Assembly: GCA_022508865.1 (NCBI GenBank) | Contig: JAFLUK010000003.1 | Location: 1-33,761 of the forward strand | Reading direction: 5' to 3' | Source of the DNA: Oscillospiraceae bacterium | Lineage (GTDB): Bacteria > Bacillota > Clostridia > Oscillospirales > Acutalibacteraceae | Length of the DNA: 33,761 nucleotides | Shown: positions 1-8,036 of the stretch, piece by piece | Position numbering within the stretch: position 1 is the first letter of the stretch | Layout: the number at the start of each line of letters is the position of its first letter | Translations under genes and position numbers: made by a program | The notes under the pieces: generated by a model | What the model was told of the DNA's origin: nothing | Seen by the model: the letters and a program-made list of their open reading frames with translations, nothing else | Database searches by the model: none

Positions 1-20
1 GCCCTTTTATGTTGGAAGCA

Positions 21-1301
21 TTATGTTGCTTTGAACCACAGATTTTGTTGTCCGTGGGAATCTACATTAGCATTTATTTTGTACCATATATGCTTGTTAT
101 CGCTTTCTATGTAGTAATCCAGCACCTTATCCAGTGAAATATCTGAATTAACAGTTGCGGCAGTTTGGGAATATTTGCTGTGCTGTGGTTTCAGCTCTGT
201 TCCTGATTTTATCAAAACGCTCTCTGTTCCGTTAATGTGGCTTTCACATTTGTTATAAGTATCCAAAATATTCCGTGATACCCTTTCAACATCTACATAA
301 TATTCGGTAAAGCTCTTTGCCGTCACCTGAAAATAATAGGTTTTTCCCCTTTCAAGATAACAAATAAAGTCGTTTTTGTTATTTCTGATAGAGGGACACT
401 CCTGTACCTCTCTGATTGCAGAATTAATCTTGAATTTTACCCCCTTGCCGTTATAAAGGGTAATTCTGTAATACCCTGCATTTTCAGCATCGAATGTAAG
501 TACTCCTCTTTTGTTGTCGGAGGCTGTTTTTGAATTGAATCGGTTGGTTCCCACATTCATAGGAATTCTTGTATACATATCATAGTGGGAGGTGCAGGGA
601 TTGTACTCAATGTTGTTCTCTATTGCATAGGTCTCGGTAGGTGAGCCGATTACACTGCTCAAGTAAAAATTCTCCCCCATATTATCAAAGGCTTTTTCTC
701 CTATTTTAAAAACAGAAGCTCCTATTATCATACTTTTTATGGATTTACAGCCCATGAAAGCATCTTCACCTATAATCTTAAGGTCGTCCGGAAAAGAGAC
801 GGCAGTAACATACTTACAATTTCGGAACATTCCCGTGGGGATTTTTTGGAGTCTTTTTGGCAGAACTGCCTTTTCTATTGCAGAATTTTCAAAAAGTGCT
901 TCGCCGCAGTCTGTATAGTCGGAGTTAAAAATTACTTCCTTTAAATTACTGCATTTTGCAAATGCCCTGCTGCCGATTTTTTTCAGGCTTTCGGGCAATG
1001 TCACTTTTTCGATGTTGTCATTTTCATAAAAAACTTTGCTGTCAATTTCTATAACAGGTTTTCCGTTTATGGTTTTGGGGATAACAAGGTTTTTGTCCTC
1101 GCCTGTATAGGAGGTTATTTTTACTCCGCTGCCTGAAAGTTCCGTTTCCATACCACTTGGCGACATATCAACCACACCTGTGTAGTACAGAATAATACAG
1201 AATATAAAAACAAAAAGCAGTGCAAAAAAACTGCCGATAATAACCCTTGTTATACTTATTCTATTTTGTCCTTTGTTTTTTACATCTTTAATATCAGCCA
1301 A
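21..1301 (-). CDS. Membrane-anchored BspA-type leucine-rich-repeat protein
   Basis: 426 residues. A short basic N-terminus is followed by one hydrophobic segment at about residues 20-42, so the protein is probably anchored with its bulk outside the cell. Residues about 55-225 hold LRR_5/BspA-type repeats, with recurring patterns such as 'LPESLKKIGSRAF' and 'FPDDLKIIGEDAF'. From about 245 to 345 comes a beta-rich region ('YYRITLYNG', 'GKTYYFQVTA') that resembles pre-peptidase C-terminal type beta-sandwiches; this is tentative. BspA-like proteins usually bind surfaces, host proteins or other cells, but the ligand cannot be read here. The start is TTG, chosen because AGGAG lies nine bases upstream and no in-frame ATG precedes the membrane segment. 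It is divergent from the AEC permease gene. Confidence 0.8.
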   Translation of the reverse strand: MADIKDVKNKGQNRISITRVIIGSFFALLFVFIFCIILYYTGVVDMSPSGMETELSGSGVKITSYTGEDKNLVIPKTINGKPVIEIDSKVFYENDNIEKVTLPESLKKIGSRAFAKCSNLKEVIFNSDYTDCGEALFENSAIEKAVLPKRLQKIPTGMFRNCKYVTAVSFPDDLKIIGEDAFMGCKSIKSMIIGASVFKIGEKAFDNMGENFYLSSVIGSPTETYAIENNIEYNPCTSHYDMYTRIPMNVGTNRFNSKTASDNKRGVLTFDAENAGYYRITLYNGKGVKFKINSAIREVQECPSIRNNKNDFICYLERGKTYYFQVTAKSFTEYYVDVERVSRNILDTYNKCESHINGTESVLIKSGTELKPQHSKYSQTAATVNSDISLDKVLDYYIESDNKHIWYKINANVDSHGQQNLWFKAT

Positions 1302-1352
1302 AAAACTAACTCCTAATCCTTTTTAAATTATTTTAGCATTGAAATACTTTCA

Positions 1353-1366
1353 GGTCAATATTGACC
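1353..1366. promoter_or_regulatory. Perfect palindrome overlapping a promoter
   Basis: GGTCAATATTGACC is a perfect 14-base palindrome. Its last six bases are the -35 hexamer of the downstream permease promoter. This is the usual place for a repressor operator. The regulator is unknown. Confidence 0.45.
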
Positions 1367-1390
1367 GATAGTTTTTGAATAGTGTATACT
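1361..1390 (+). promoter_or_regulatory. Promoter of AEC permease gene
   Basis: TTGACC (1361-1366), an 18-base spacer and TATACT (1385-1390) form a sigma-70/sigma-A type promoter about 50 bases upstream of the permease start. Confidence 0.55.
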
Positions 1391-1441
1391 ATAAATACAA
1401 TAATAAATAGGTAATTACATTTACTTTTAGAGGAGTATTTT

Positions 1442-2383
1442 ATGTTTATTACCACACTTAATCAACTGTTTGTTCTAATGGGTTTTTTACTGACAGGTTT
1501 TATTCTGAAAAAGGGAAAACTGCTCCCGGACAATACTGCCACCGTAATTTCCCGGTTGCTGAACTTTGTGCTTATGCCAGCCACTATAATCAACACATTT
1601 ATGGATAAGTTTACAGTGAATAATTTTATAAACAAATGGCATTTAATGCTGTACTCCTCGGTAATTCTTATTGGATGTATTATAGTTGCCTTAATACTTG
1701 GTATATTTTTTGACAGAGATAAATATGTGCAGAGAATTTACCGCTATTCTTTTACTGTGGGCAACTTTGCATTTTTGGGTATTGCCTTTGTTGAGGGGCT
1801 TGCTCCGGACATTCTTTTTGACTATCTTCTTTTTATCCTGCCAATGAATTTGTACACCTTTTCGTTAGGTGTTGCCTGGCTTATCCCTACAGATAACAGT
1901 GGCAAAAAAGGTTTTTCTTTAAAATGTCTTTTGAACCCCATCTGCATATCGCTGGTAATCGGCGGAGTAATGGGTCTTACCAATGTGATGAGCTTTATTC
2001 CGTCAATCTTTAATTTTCTTACACAGGTGATTCAGGGTACAGCAAAGACCATGGCGCCAATGGCTATGATTTTGACAGGCTTTGTTATAGGCAGCCGCCC
2101 AATAGTGAGCCAGCTGAAAAACTACAAGGTGTATATTTGTGCTGTAATCAGACTTATTATTATGCCTGTTGTCATAATGCTTATATTAAATGCTGTTAAT
2201 GCAGACGACGAAATTCTCAAGGTTGCATTATGCGCAAACGCAATGCCTTTAGGACTTAACACCGTTGTTATTCCCTCTGCCTATGGCAGGAATCCTGAAC
2301 TTGGGGGCAGTCTGGCACTTGTAAGCCTGCTTGTATCTTTAGTAACAATACCAATTTTGTTTGGTATATTTTTCCCGACATAA
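1442..2383 (+). CDS. AEC (auxin efflux carrier) family permease
   Basis: 313 residues, almost entirely hydrophobic, with about ten predicted membrane helices in two five-helix halves. The N-terminal pattern 'MGFLLTGFILKKGKLLP', the mid region 'GNFAFLGIAFVEG' and the C-terminal 'ANAMPLGLNTVVIPSAYG' are typical of the bacterial AEC family. These are secondary carriers that usually move small organic anions such as malate, malonate or lactate. The substrate cannot be assigned here. ATG start with GAGGAG upstream. The gene is monocistronic and convergent with the LOG-family gene, with only seven bases between the two stop codons. A second AEC paralogue lies at 12541-13470. Confidence 0.88.
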   Translation: MFITTLNQLFVLMGFLLTGFILKKGKLLPDNTATVISRLLNFVLMPATIINTFMDKFTVNNFINKWHLMLYSSVILIGCIIVALILGIFFDRDKYVQRIYRYSFTVGNFAFLGIAFVEGLAPDILFDYLLFILPMNLYTFSLGVAWLIPTDNSGKKGFSLKCLLNPICISLVIGGVMGLTNVMSFIPSIFNFLTQVIQGTAKTMAPMAMILTGFVIGSRPIVSQLKNYKVYICAVIRLIIMPVVIMLILNAVNADDEILKVALCANAMPLGLNTVVIPSAYGRNPELGGSLALVSLLVSLVTIPILFGIFFPT

Positions 2384-2390
2384 TACGCAA

Positions 2391-2972
2391 TTAATTCTTT
2401 TTCAACTGAACAAGATTCCAGTCGCAACCCTTATCATTTTCTATAAAGTCAATGAGGCTGTCGGCATCGTCAAAATATCGGTACAAATCACTGCATTTTT
2501 CTCTCACAAAACCTTCTTTAACAGAGTTAAGCATCATTTTTTCCATATGGTCATAGTAGCCGTTGATGTTATATATTGCTATTGGCTTGTTGTGTCTGCC
2601 AAGTTGTTTCAGAGTGACTATCTCAAAAAATTCTTCAAAAGTACCAATACCTCCGGGAACTATCACAAAGGCATCTGCCATATCCTCCATAATAGCCTTT
2701 CTTTCTCTCATGGTTTCGGTGGTAATCATTTTTGTACATTCTTCATACAGACCTTCAATTTTATCATCTAAAAAGAATGTTGGCACAACACCGTAAATTT
2801 CACTGTTGCTTTCTTTAAAACCTCTGGCTACAGCTCCCATAAGACCTTCTCCACCGGCGCCAAATACAAGGGTGTGGCCTTTTTCTCCAAACTTCTTTCC
2901 CAACAGACAGGTTAAATCTATATAGCTTTTGTCAATTTTATCACTGGCTGCGCCAAATACGCATACTTTCAT
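2391..2972 (-). CDS. LOG-family (TIGR00730) nucleotide 5'-monophosphate phosphoribohydrolase
   Basis: 193 residues, the normal length for the family, with a Rossmann-like fold. The hallmarks are GAGGEGLMGAVARG (residues 38-51), MRERKAIM (88-95) and PGGIGTFEE (106-114), which together form the nucleotide and phosphate site. Plant and bacterial members (LOG, YvdD) hydrolyse cytokinin riboside 5'-monophosphates or AMP to free base and ribose 5-phosphate. In bacteria without cytokinin the role is probably nucleotide salvage. ATG start, with GAGGT seven bases upstream. Transcribed alone from TTTACA-N17-TATAAT. Confidence 0.88.
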   Translation of the reverse strand: MKVCVFGAASDKIDKSYIDLTCLLGKKFGEKGHTLVFGAGGEGLMGAVARGFKESNSEIYGVVPTFFLDDKIEGLYEECTKMITTETMRERKAIMEDMADAFVIVPGGIGTFEEFFEIVTLKQLGRHNKPIAIYNINGYYDHMEKMMLNSVKEGFVREKCSDLYRYFDDADSLIDFIENDKGCDWNLVQLKKN

Positions 2973-3008
2973 ATCAATACCTCGATTTGTTTAAACAGTT
3001 TACTATAT

Positions 3009-3037
3009 ATTATATTATGTATTTTACCGGTTGTAAA
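3009..3037 (-). promoter_or_regulatory. Promoter of LOG-family gene
   Basis: Reading the minus strand, TTTACA (3037-3032), a 17-base spacer and TATAAT (3014-3009) lie about 36 bases upstream of the start codon. A weaker plus-strand promoter (TTTACC 3023-3028, N17, TTATAA 3046-3051) for the Ntn-hydrolase gene overlaps it. Confidence 0.5.
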
Positions 3038-3085
3038 TTATAATATTATAAAAATCTCTTTCAATTCTTATTTAGGGGGAAAAAT

Positions 3086-3688
3086 ATGTCCTACATATGC
3101 CTGATAGGTAACAAAAACGGAATATTAGCTGCTTCGGATACAAGGGAAACTTTTGACGGTTATAACCACCGTGACAACAGACAAAAGGTATTCAAATGCA
3201 AAAAGCAAAATCTTGTGTGGGCTTGTTGCGGTCTTACTATGCTGGAGGGCAAGGACTATCTGCGCCTTGTGGAGTTTATAATGAGAGATACCAAAACAAC
3301 TCTTGACCAAAAGTTGGACTATATCTACAGAAGTATAAAAAAGGCAACAACAGAGGGCTTTAACCGCCTTGGCAGCGGCAGTGCAATGGATATTCTCATA
3401 GGTCATATGGGTAAACGTACTATGATGATAAGAATGAATATTTCAGTAGGAAATATTCAAACAAATACCTTTTTTGCGCCCCTTGCTCTGCAGGGAGGAA
3501 GCGGAAAACTTCACTTGCCAAAAATGAAGCTTGATGAATACAATGAGCTTACATATGAGGAACTGAAAAAATATGCGTATAAAAGGGTTGAAAATGTCAT
3601 ACAAAAAGAAATAGAGCTTTGTGCAAAGACCCCACAAATGGTACAGACAATCGGCGGACACGTTACTATTGAAGGTCTGAAAAAATAA
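3086..3688 (+). CDS. HslV/proteasome-fold Ntn-hydrolase-like protein
   Basis: 200 residues. After removal of the initiator Met the first residue is Ser. Counting from it, D17, T21 and K33 fall exactly where the catalytic Asp17, Thr21 and Lys33 of proteasome beta subunits and HslV lie, without gaps ('GILAASDTRET' and 'RQKVFK'). HslV-type subunits with N-terminal Ser are known (CodW of Bacillus subtilis). Later segments 'RLGSGSAMDILIGH' and 'IGGHVTIEG' also recall the fold. I infer an active N-terminal-nucleophile hydrolase, perhaps self-compartmentalised. No HslU/Clp-type ATPase is adjacent and the gene stands alone, so partner and substrate are unknown. A strong AGGGGG site precedes the ATG. 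An inactive structural relative is possible. Confidence 0.65.
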   Translation: MSYICLIGNKNGILAASDTRETFDGYNHRDNRQKVFKCKKQNLVWACCGLTMLEGKDYLRLVEFIMRDTKTTLDQKLDYIYRSIKKATTEGFNRLGSGSAMDILIGHMGKRTMMIRMNISVGNIQTNTFFAPLALQGGSGKLHLPKMKLDEYNELTYEELKKYAYKRVENVIQKEIELCAKTPQMVQTIGGHVTIEGLKK

Positions 3689-4119
3689 ACAGTTGTTAAG
3701 TTAATTTGAAAATATTTCCAAATTTAAATACAAAAAACGGAAAATTGTTAAAAACTGTTATATATACATTTTTGCAATAAATATTGAAATTAGAGTAACT
3801 TTGTGATAATCTTACGATGTTACAGAGTAATTGAAATAAGCTCATTGCCATATTTAAACAGGGGATAAGATTATGGCAGAGTGCAGGAGAAATTCTTTGT
3901 AAATAATATTAAAATACAGTTAGTTGCCGGCAAAAATCCTTTCTGCAAAATTGTCGCCGAAAATATTATTAGTGCTATTTCCATAAAAATTTACAGATTT
4001 TATTATGGAATATGATAATAGTATATTTAAAGATGTTCTGTTATAATATATATGGGTTATTTTAGAGTATGGATTTCTGTACTCTAATTTGAAATTGAAC
4101 AAAGAAGAAGGGATTTTTT
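3689..4119. other. Long AT-rich intergenic leader before the pullulanase
   Basis: 431 bases without a recognised gene. It contains the likely -10 box for the pullulanase and a nine-codon open frame at 3873-3902 (ATG to TAA, peptide MAECRRNSL), seven bases after AGGGGA. I found no match to a c-di-GMP or other riboswitch core and no clear terminator after the Ntn-hydrolase gene. Confidence 0.5.
4042..4047 (+). promoter_or_regulatory. Probable -10 box of pullulanase promoter
   Basis: TATAAT about 73 bases upstream of the GTG start. No good -35 hexamer is visible at the right distance, so an activator may be needed. Confidence 0.4.
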
Positions 4120-7100
4120 GTGAGAAGATATTTAAAACCGTTGTCACTTGTTATGGCGTTGACGCTTCTTGTTAATATACTGACATTTTCAGTATTTTCG
4201 GCAACTAAGAATGATAATTCAAGTGGGGCTGATATTGACGTGGAAGCATCAAAAGTATCATACACAAATGCAACAAGCAACTATAAGACATACAGCGGCT
4301 CAGATCTTGGTGCAAACTATACACCTGCAGCTACAACCTTTAAGGTTTGGGCTCCATCTGCATCAACTGTAAAACTGAACCTTTACAAAACAGGTTCGGA
4401 TTCAGAGTCGGGTGCAGGCAAAATAGGTACATATGATATGACGCTGGACAGTTCAACAGGTGTATGGTCTGTTGTTCAAAACGGTGACCTGAAAAATGTA
4501 TACTATACATATAGTGTTACAGTAAGCGGAAAAACCAAGGAAACACAGGACGTATATTCAAAAGCTACCGGTGTTAACGGTGCACGCTCAATGGTTATTG
4601 ATATGGCATCTACCAATCCTGATGGCTGGACAAATGACAAGCATGTTTTGTTTGACAGCGCAGCAAAGGCAGCTGTTTGGGAAGTTTCTATCCGTGACTT
4701 TACAATAGACGCTTCCTCGGGTGTAGATGCTGACAAGCGCGGTAAATTTTTGGGCTTTGCACAGCGTGGCACAACACTTAACGGTGCAGGCAATGTAAAA
4801 ACAGGTATTGACTACCTTGTAGAAAATAAGATTAACTGCGTGCAGATTATGCCAATGTACGACTTTGGTTCAGTTGACGAAACAAAGGGTGGTCAGAACT
4901 GGGGTTATGACCCTGTAAACTACAATGTTCCCGACGGCTCATTCTCATCTGACCCTTACCATGGCGATGTAAGAGTTAAAGAACTTAAGACTATGATTAA
5001 GGCTCTTCACGATGCAGGTATTTCTGTAATTATGGACGTAGTTTATAATCATATGTACAGTGCAGATGATTCCTGCTTTGAAAAGACTGTTCCGGGATAT
5101 TATTTCCGTATGGACGGCTCAACATATCTTAACGGTTCAGACTGCGGTAACGTTACAGCTTCCGATAAGACAATGTACAGAAAGTTTATGATTGATTCAA
5201 CCAGATATTGGGCAGAGGAATATCACATTGACGGTTTCCGTTTTGACCTTATGGGTTGTCACGATATTACTACAATGAATCAGATTCGTTCAGAACTTGA
5301 TAAAATTGACCAGAGAATTATCATGCATGGTGAGCCTTGGCCTGCATTCAGCGGCTGGAGCGGACACAATGGTATTAGTATGACAAATGCCTGTGTTACA
5401 GACCAGTCAAGCAAGGTTAACGCCAGAATCGGTATGTTTAACGATAATTTCAGAGATGCTCTTAAGGGCTCTACAGATAAGGAAGATAAGGGATATATTC
5501 AGGGCGTTACAACAAATGAAGCTGCCATTAAAGCAGGTGTTTGCGGCGGTGTTTCTACAACATTCGGCAAGAGATATCAAGCTCCTTCACAGGCTGTTTC
5601 CTACAACTCTGCTCACGATAACCTTACACTTTGGGATAAGATTGTAAAATCAATGGGCAGCACAGACTACGATGGCACAAACGCTACTTATCTTGCAATT
5701 AATAAGCTTTCTGCGGCTCTGATTTTCACCTCCCAGGGTAAGGCATTTACACAGGCAGGTGAAGAGTTTGCCAGAACTAAACACGGCGACCACAACTCCT
5801 ACAAATCAGGAGATACAGTTAACAAGTTTGACTGGTCACGTGTTGTTAAGTATAAAAATCTTGTAGATTACTACAAGGGTCTGAGAACTATCAGACAGGT
5901 TTACAGCCCATTTACAGATGGAACAATGACGTCTGCAAATACAATGTATGTAAGCTATCCAAGCCCTACAGGTGTAATTGCTTTTACAATTCAGAACAAG
6001 ACTGCAAACGCTTCCAAGGAATGGGGAACAGTGGCTGTTATTACCAATGTTACATCATCACAGCAGTCAGTAACACTCCAGTCTACAGGCACAGTACCTA
6101 CATCATGGGCAACTATTGTTAACGGAACAAGTGCAGGACTTAAGAATCTGGGTACAGTATCAGGTAAAACAATTACTGTTCCTGCCAGAACAGCTATGGT
6201 TCTTGTTGATAAGGCTTCCTTTGATGCAAGGAATATTGAAGATGATACAACTCCGACAACTCCACAGAAGAGCACAGTAACTTGGAACACAACTAAAATC
6301 AAGGGCTTTAAAGATGGCACAACAACAGAGGAATATACAAGCTCTGCAGGTATGATTACCAAGGTTGTTCAGCCTGAAGACGGCTATAAAATTGCATATG
6401 CTCAGGTTATCAATAACGGTACCGATATTACATCAACTGCTTTTAACAGCAGCACAAATACCATTAACTTTATGAGAAACGGAAACGCTACCATAACACT
6501 GGTTGCTGTTGCAGGCGGTGAAAAGCATCTTTACGGCGACGTGGACAGTAACGATGTTGTTGATGTAAGAGATGCAACAGCAGTGCAAAAGGCAACTGCA
6601 GGAATTATTAATCTGGATGAGATTCAGGAAAAGGCAGCCGACGTTAACGGTGACAAGATTATGGATGTAAGAGATGCAACGCTTATTCAGAAAAAGTGTG
6701 CAAGCATCGTTACGGAGTTCCCTGTTGGCGAGTCTTTTGATACAGGCGGCGGAGATTTCACATTCCCGACACAGCCGTCAAGCAGTTCAAGCGTAACTTC
6801 ATCAACATCAGCTACAACACCATCCAGCTCTACAGAAGGCGGCACAGTCAGCTTTAGCTCAACGATTGACCAAGGCGACGAAAGATGGGCAGCATATATG
6901 TGGAATGATGCAGGAGATATGTGGTGGGCTGACGTTGTTGGCGGCACAGTACAAGTACCAAGCGGTGCAACAAGCATTATCTTTGTACGTATGAGAGGTA
7001 CATCAACTGAAAATGCTTGGGATCCGGAAGGAGTAACAGACGACGAAAAGAATGTGTGGAATCAAACAGACGATTTGCCACTGATAATCGGAGCAAAATA

Positions 7101-7158
7101 TCAGGTAACAGGCTGGGGAAGCGGCTGGGGAGCACTTCTTGACTGTACTTATGGTTAA
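4120..7158 (+). CDS. Secreted type I pullulanase (GH13) with internal dockerin and C-terminal module
   Basis: 1012 residues, hydrolysing alpha-1,6 branches of starch or pullulan. In order: signal peptide (1 to about 28); CBM48-like domain (about 55-145); GH13 catalytic domain with the pullulanase signature NWGYDP (260-265), DVVYNH (306-311), GFRFDLMG with nucleophile D376, HGEPW with acid E405, and AHDN with D500; a beta C-domain; an Ig-like module (about 712-800); a type I dockerin (807-865); a Ser/Thr linker; and a C-terminal domain of about 100 residues rich in Trp and Gly, probably carbohydrate binding. Dockerin calcium residues are D807, D809, N811, D815, D818 and D841, N843, D845, D849, D852. 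Both repeats carry VR and QK at the recognition positions. The dockerin implies assembly on a cohesin scaffold, as in R. bromii amylosomes. GTG start with AAGAAGGGA upstream. Confidence 0.93.
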   Translation: MRRYLKPLSLVMALTLLVNILTFSVFSATKNDNSSGADIDVEASKVSYTNATSNYKTYSGSDLGANYTPAATTFKVWAPSASTVKLNLYKTGSDSESGAGKIGTYDMTLDSSTGVWSVVQNGDLKNVYYTYSVTVSGKTKETQDVYSKATGVNGARSMVIDMASTNPDGWTNDKHVLFDSAAKAAVWEVSIRDFTIDASSGVDADKRGKFLGFAQRGTTLNGAGNVKTGIDYLVENKINCVQIMPMYDFGSVDETKGGQNWGYDPVNYNVPDGSFSSDPYHGDVRVKELKTMIKALHDAGISVIMDVVYNHMYSADDSCFEKTVPGYYFRMDGSTYLNGSDCGNVTASDKTMYRKFMIDSTRYWAEEYHIDGFRFDLMGCHDITTMNQIRSELDKIDQRIIMHGEPWPAFSGWSGHNGISMTNACVTDQSSKVNARIGMFNDNFRDALKGSTDKEDKGYIQGVTTNEAAIKAGVCGGVSTTFGKRYQAPSQAVSYNSAHDNLTLWDKIVKSMGSTDYDGTNATYLAINKLSAALIFTSQGKAFTQAGEEFARTKHGDHNSYKSGDTVNKFDWSRVVKYKNLVDYYKGLRTIRQVYSPFTDGTMTSANTMYVSYPSPTGVIAFTIQNKTANASKEWGTVAVITNVTSSQQSVTLQSTGTVPTSWATIVNGTSAGLKNLGTVSGKTITVPARTAMVLVDKASFDARNIEDDTTPTTPQKSTVTWNTTKIKGFKDGTTTEEYTSSAGMITKVVQPEDGYKIAYAQVINNGTDITSTAFNSSTNTINFMRNGNATITLVAVAGGEKHLYGDVDSNDVVDVRDATAVQKATAGIINLDEIQEKAADVNGDKIMDVRDATLIQKKCASIVTEFPVGESFDTGGGDFTFPTQPSSSSSVTSSTSATTPSSSTEGGTVSFSSTIDQGDERWAAYMWNDAGDMWWADVVGGTVQVPSGATSIIFVRMRGTSTENAWDPEGVTDDEKNVWNQTDDLPLIIGAKYQVTGWGSGWGALLDCTYG

Positions 7159-7199
7159 TCCTTTTCGCAGTAATAAATAAAACAAGATAAAATCAAATT

Positions 7200-7230
7200 A
7201 GGGCTGTCACACTACAGATGTGACAGCCCT
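7200..7230. terminator. Bidirectional hairpin terminator
   Basis: A perfect 11-base stem AGGGCTGTCAC/GTGACAGCCCT with a nine-base loop, between the convergent pullulanase and sirtuin genes. The T-tracts are imperfect on both sides. Confidence 0.75.
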
Positions 7231-7257
7231 GTTTATATATGTAATAGATGAACAACA

Positions 7258-7980
7258 TTATACCTTAATTTGATTAAGTACCTCGCCAACTTTGCCGTGT
7301 ATTACCAAGCTTGCAATTTGGTCTGCGGAAGTCGGACTTAAGTTAATAAGCACCAAATTATTCCCTTTAAAATATCTGATAAATCCTGCGGCAGGGTACA
7401 CTGCAAGGCTTGTGCCTGCAATAATAAGCGTGTCTGCATTTGCAATGGCGTTAAGCGCGCCTGATACTGTGTTGTCGTCAAGCCCTTCCTCATACAGTAC
7501 AACATCAGGTTTGACTATATTGCCGCACTTTGTGCATATGGGTATACCGCTGCTGTTTTTTACAAATTCACCGTCATAAAAACTGTGGCATGAAGTGCAG
7601 TAATTTCTATGTATACTACCATGTAATTCATAAACATTTTTACTTCCTGCCTTTTGATGTAAGCCGTCAATATTTTGAGTTACAACGGCAGACAGCTTCC
7701 CTGCTTTTTCAAGCTCTGACAGCTTTAGATGAGCAGAATTTGGTTTTGCATTCAGGAGAATCATCTTGTCCTTGTAAAATTCATAGAATTCCTCTGTCTT
7801 GTTGCAGAAAAATGTATGGCTGATAATTTCTTCAGGAGGGTATTTGTACTTAATGTTGTACAACCCGTCAACAGAGCGAAAGTCGGGAATACCGCTTTCT
7901 GTGCTTACTCCTGCTCCGCCAAAGAACACTATACTTTTACTCTTGTCTATTATCTGTTGGAGTTTTTCAATTTCTGTCAT
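7258..7980 (-). CDS. cobB: Sir2-family NAD-dependent protein deacylase (sirtuin)
   Basis: 240 residues, normal for bacterial sirtuins. It removes acyl groups from protein lysines, using NAD+ and yielding nicotinamide and O-acyl-ADP-ribose in the cytoplasm. Motifs are GAGVSTESGIPDFR (22-35), TQNIDGLH (101-108), catalytic H120 in ELHGS, zinc ligands C128, C131, C149 and C152, and GTSLAVYPAAG near the C-terminus. All catalytic and zinc residues are present. AGGTGAT precedes the ATG. The gene lies 56 bases downstream of the lactate dehydrogenase gene on the same strand, with a hairpin between them, so read-through co-expression is possible. The symbol follows usual bacterial naming; locus-specific naming (srtN and others) varies. 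Confidence 0.92.
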   Translation of the reverse strand: MTEIEKLQQIIDKSKSIVFFGGAGVSTESGIPDFRSVDGLYNIKYKYPPEEIISHTFFCNKTEEFYEFYKDKMILLNAKPNSAHLKLSELEKAGKLSAVVTQNIDGLHQKAGSKNVYELHGSIHRNYCTSCHSFYDGEFVKNSSGIPICTKCGNIVKPDVVLYEEGLDDNTVSGALNAIANADTLIIAGTSLAVYPAAGFIRYFKGNNLVLINLSPTSADQIASLVIHGKVGEVLNQIKV

Positions 7981-7999
7981 AATATCACCTATAGCAAAA

Positions 8000-8025
8000 G
8001 CAGCTTTCCTCTTTAGAAAAGCTGC
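8000..8025. terminator. Hairpin between ldh and sirtuin genes
   Basis: Stem GCAGCTTT/AAAGCTGC with a ten-base loop. On the minus strand it is followed by only four T residues, so it may be a leaky terminator allowing some read-through into the sirtuin. On the plus strand a seven-T run follows, but no gene reads in from that side. Confidence 0.55.
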
Positions 8026-8036
8026 AGTTTTTTTAT

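Noticed and set aside
2361-2771. Plus-strand open frame overlapping the LOG-family gene
   Set aside because: It is antisense to a well-conserved enzyme and overlaps the end of the AEC gene; no start signals.
3689-4119. c-di-GMP or other riboswitch before the pullulanase
   Set aside because: The region is long enough, but I found none of the conserved core sequences and no convincing multi-stem fold.
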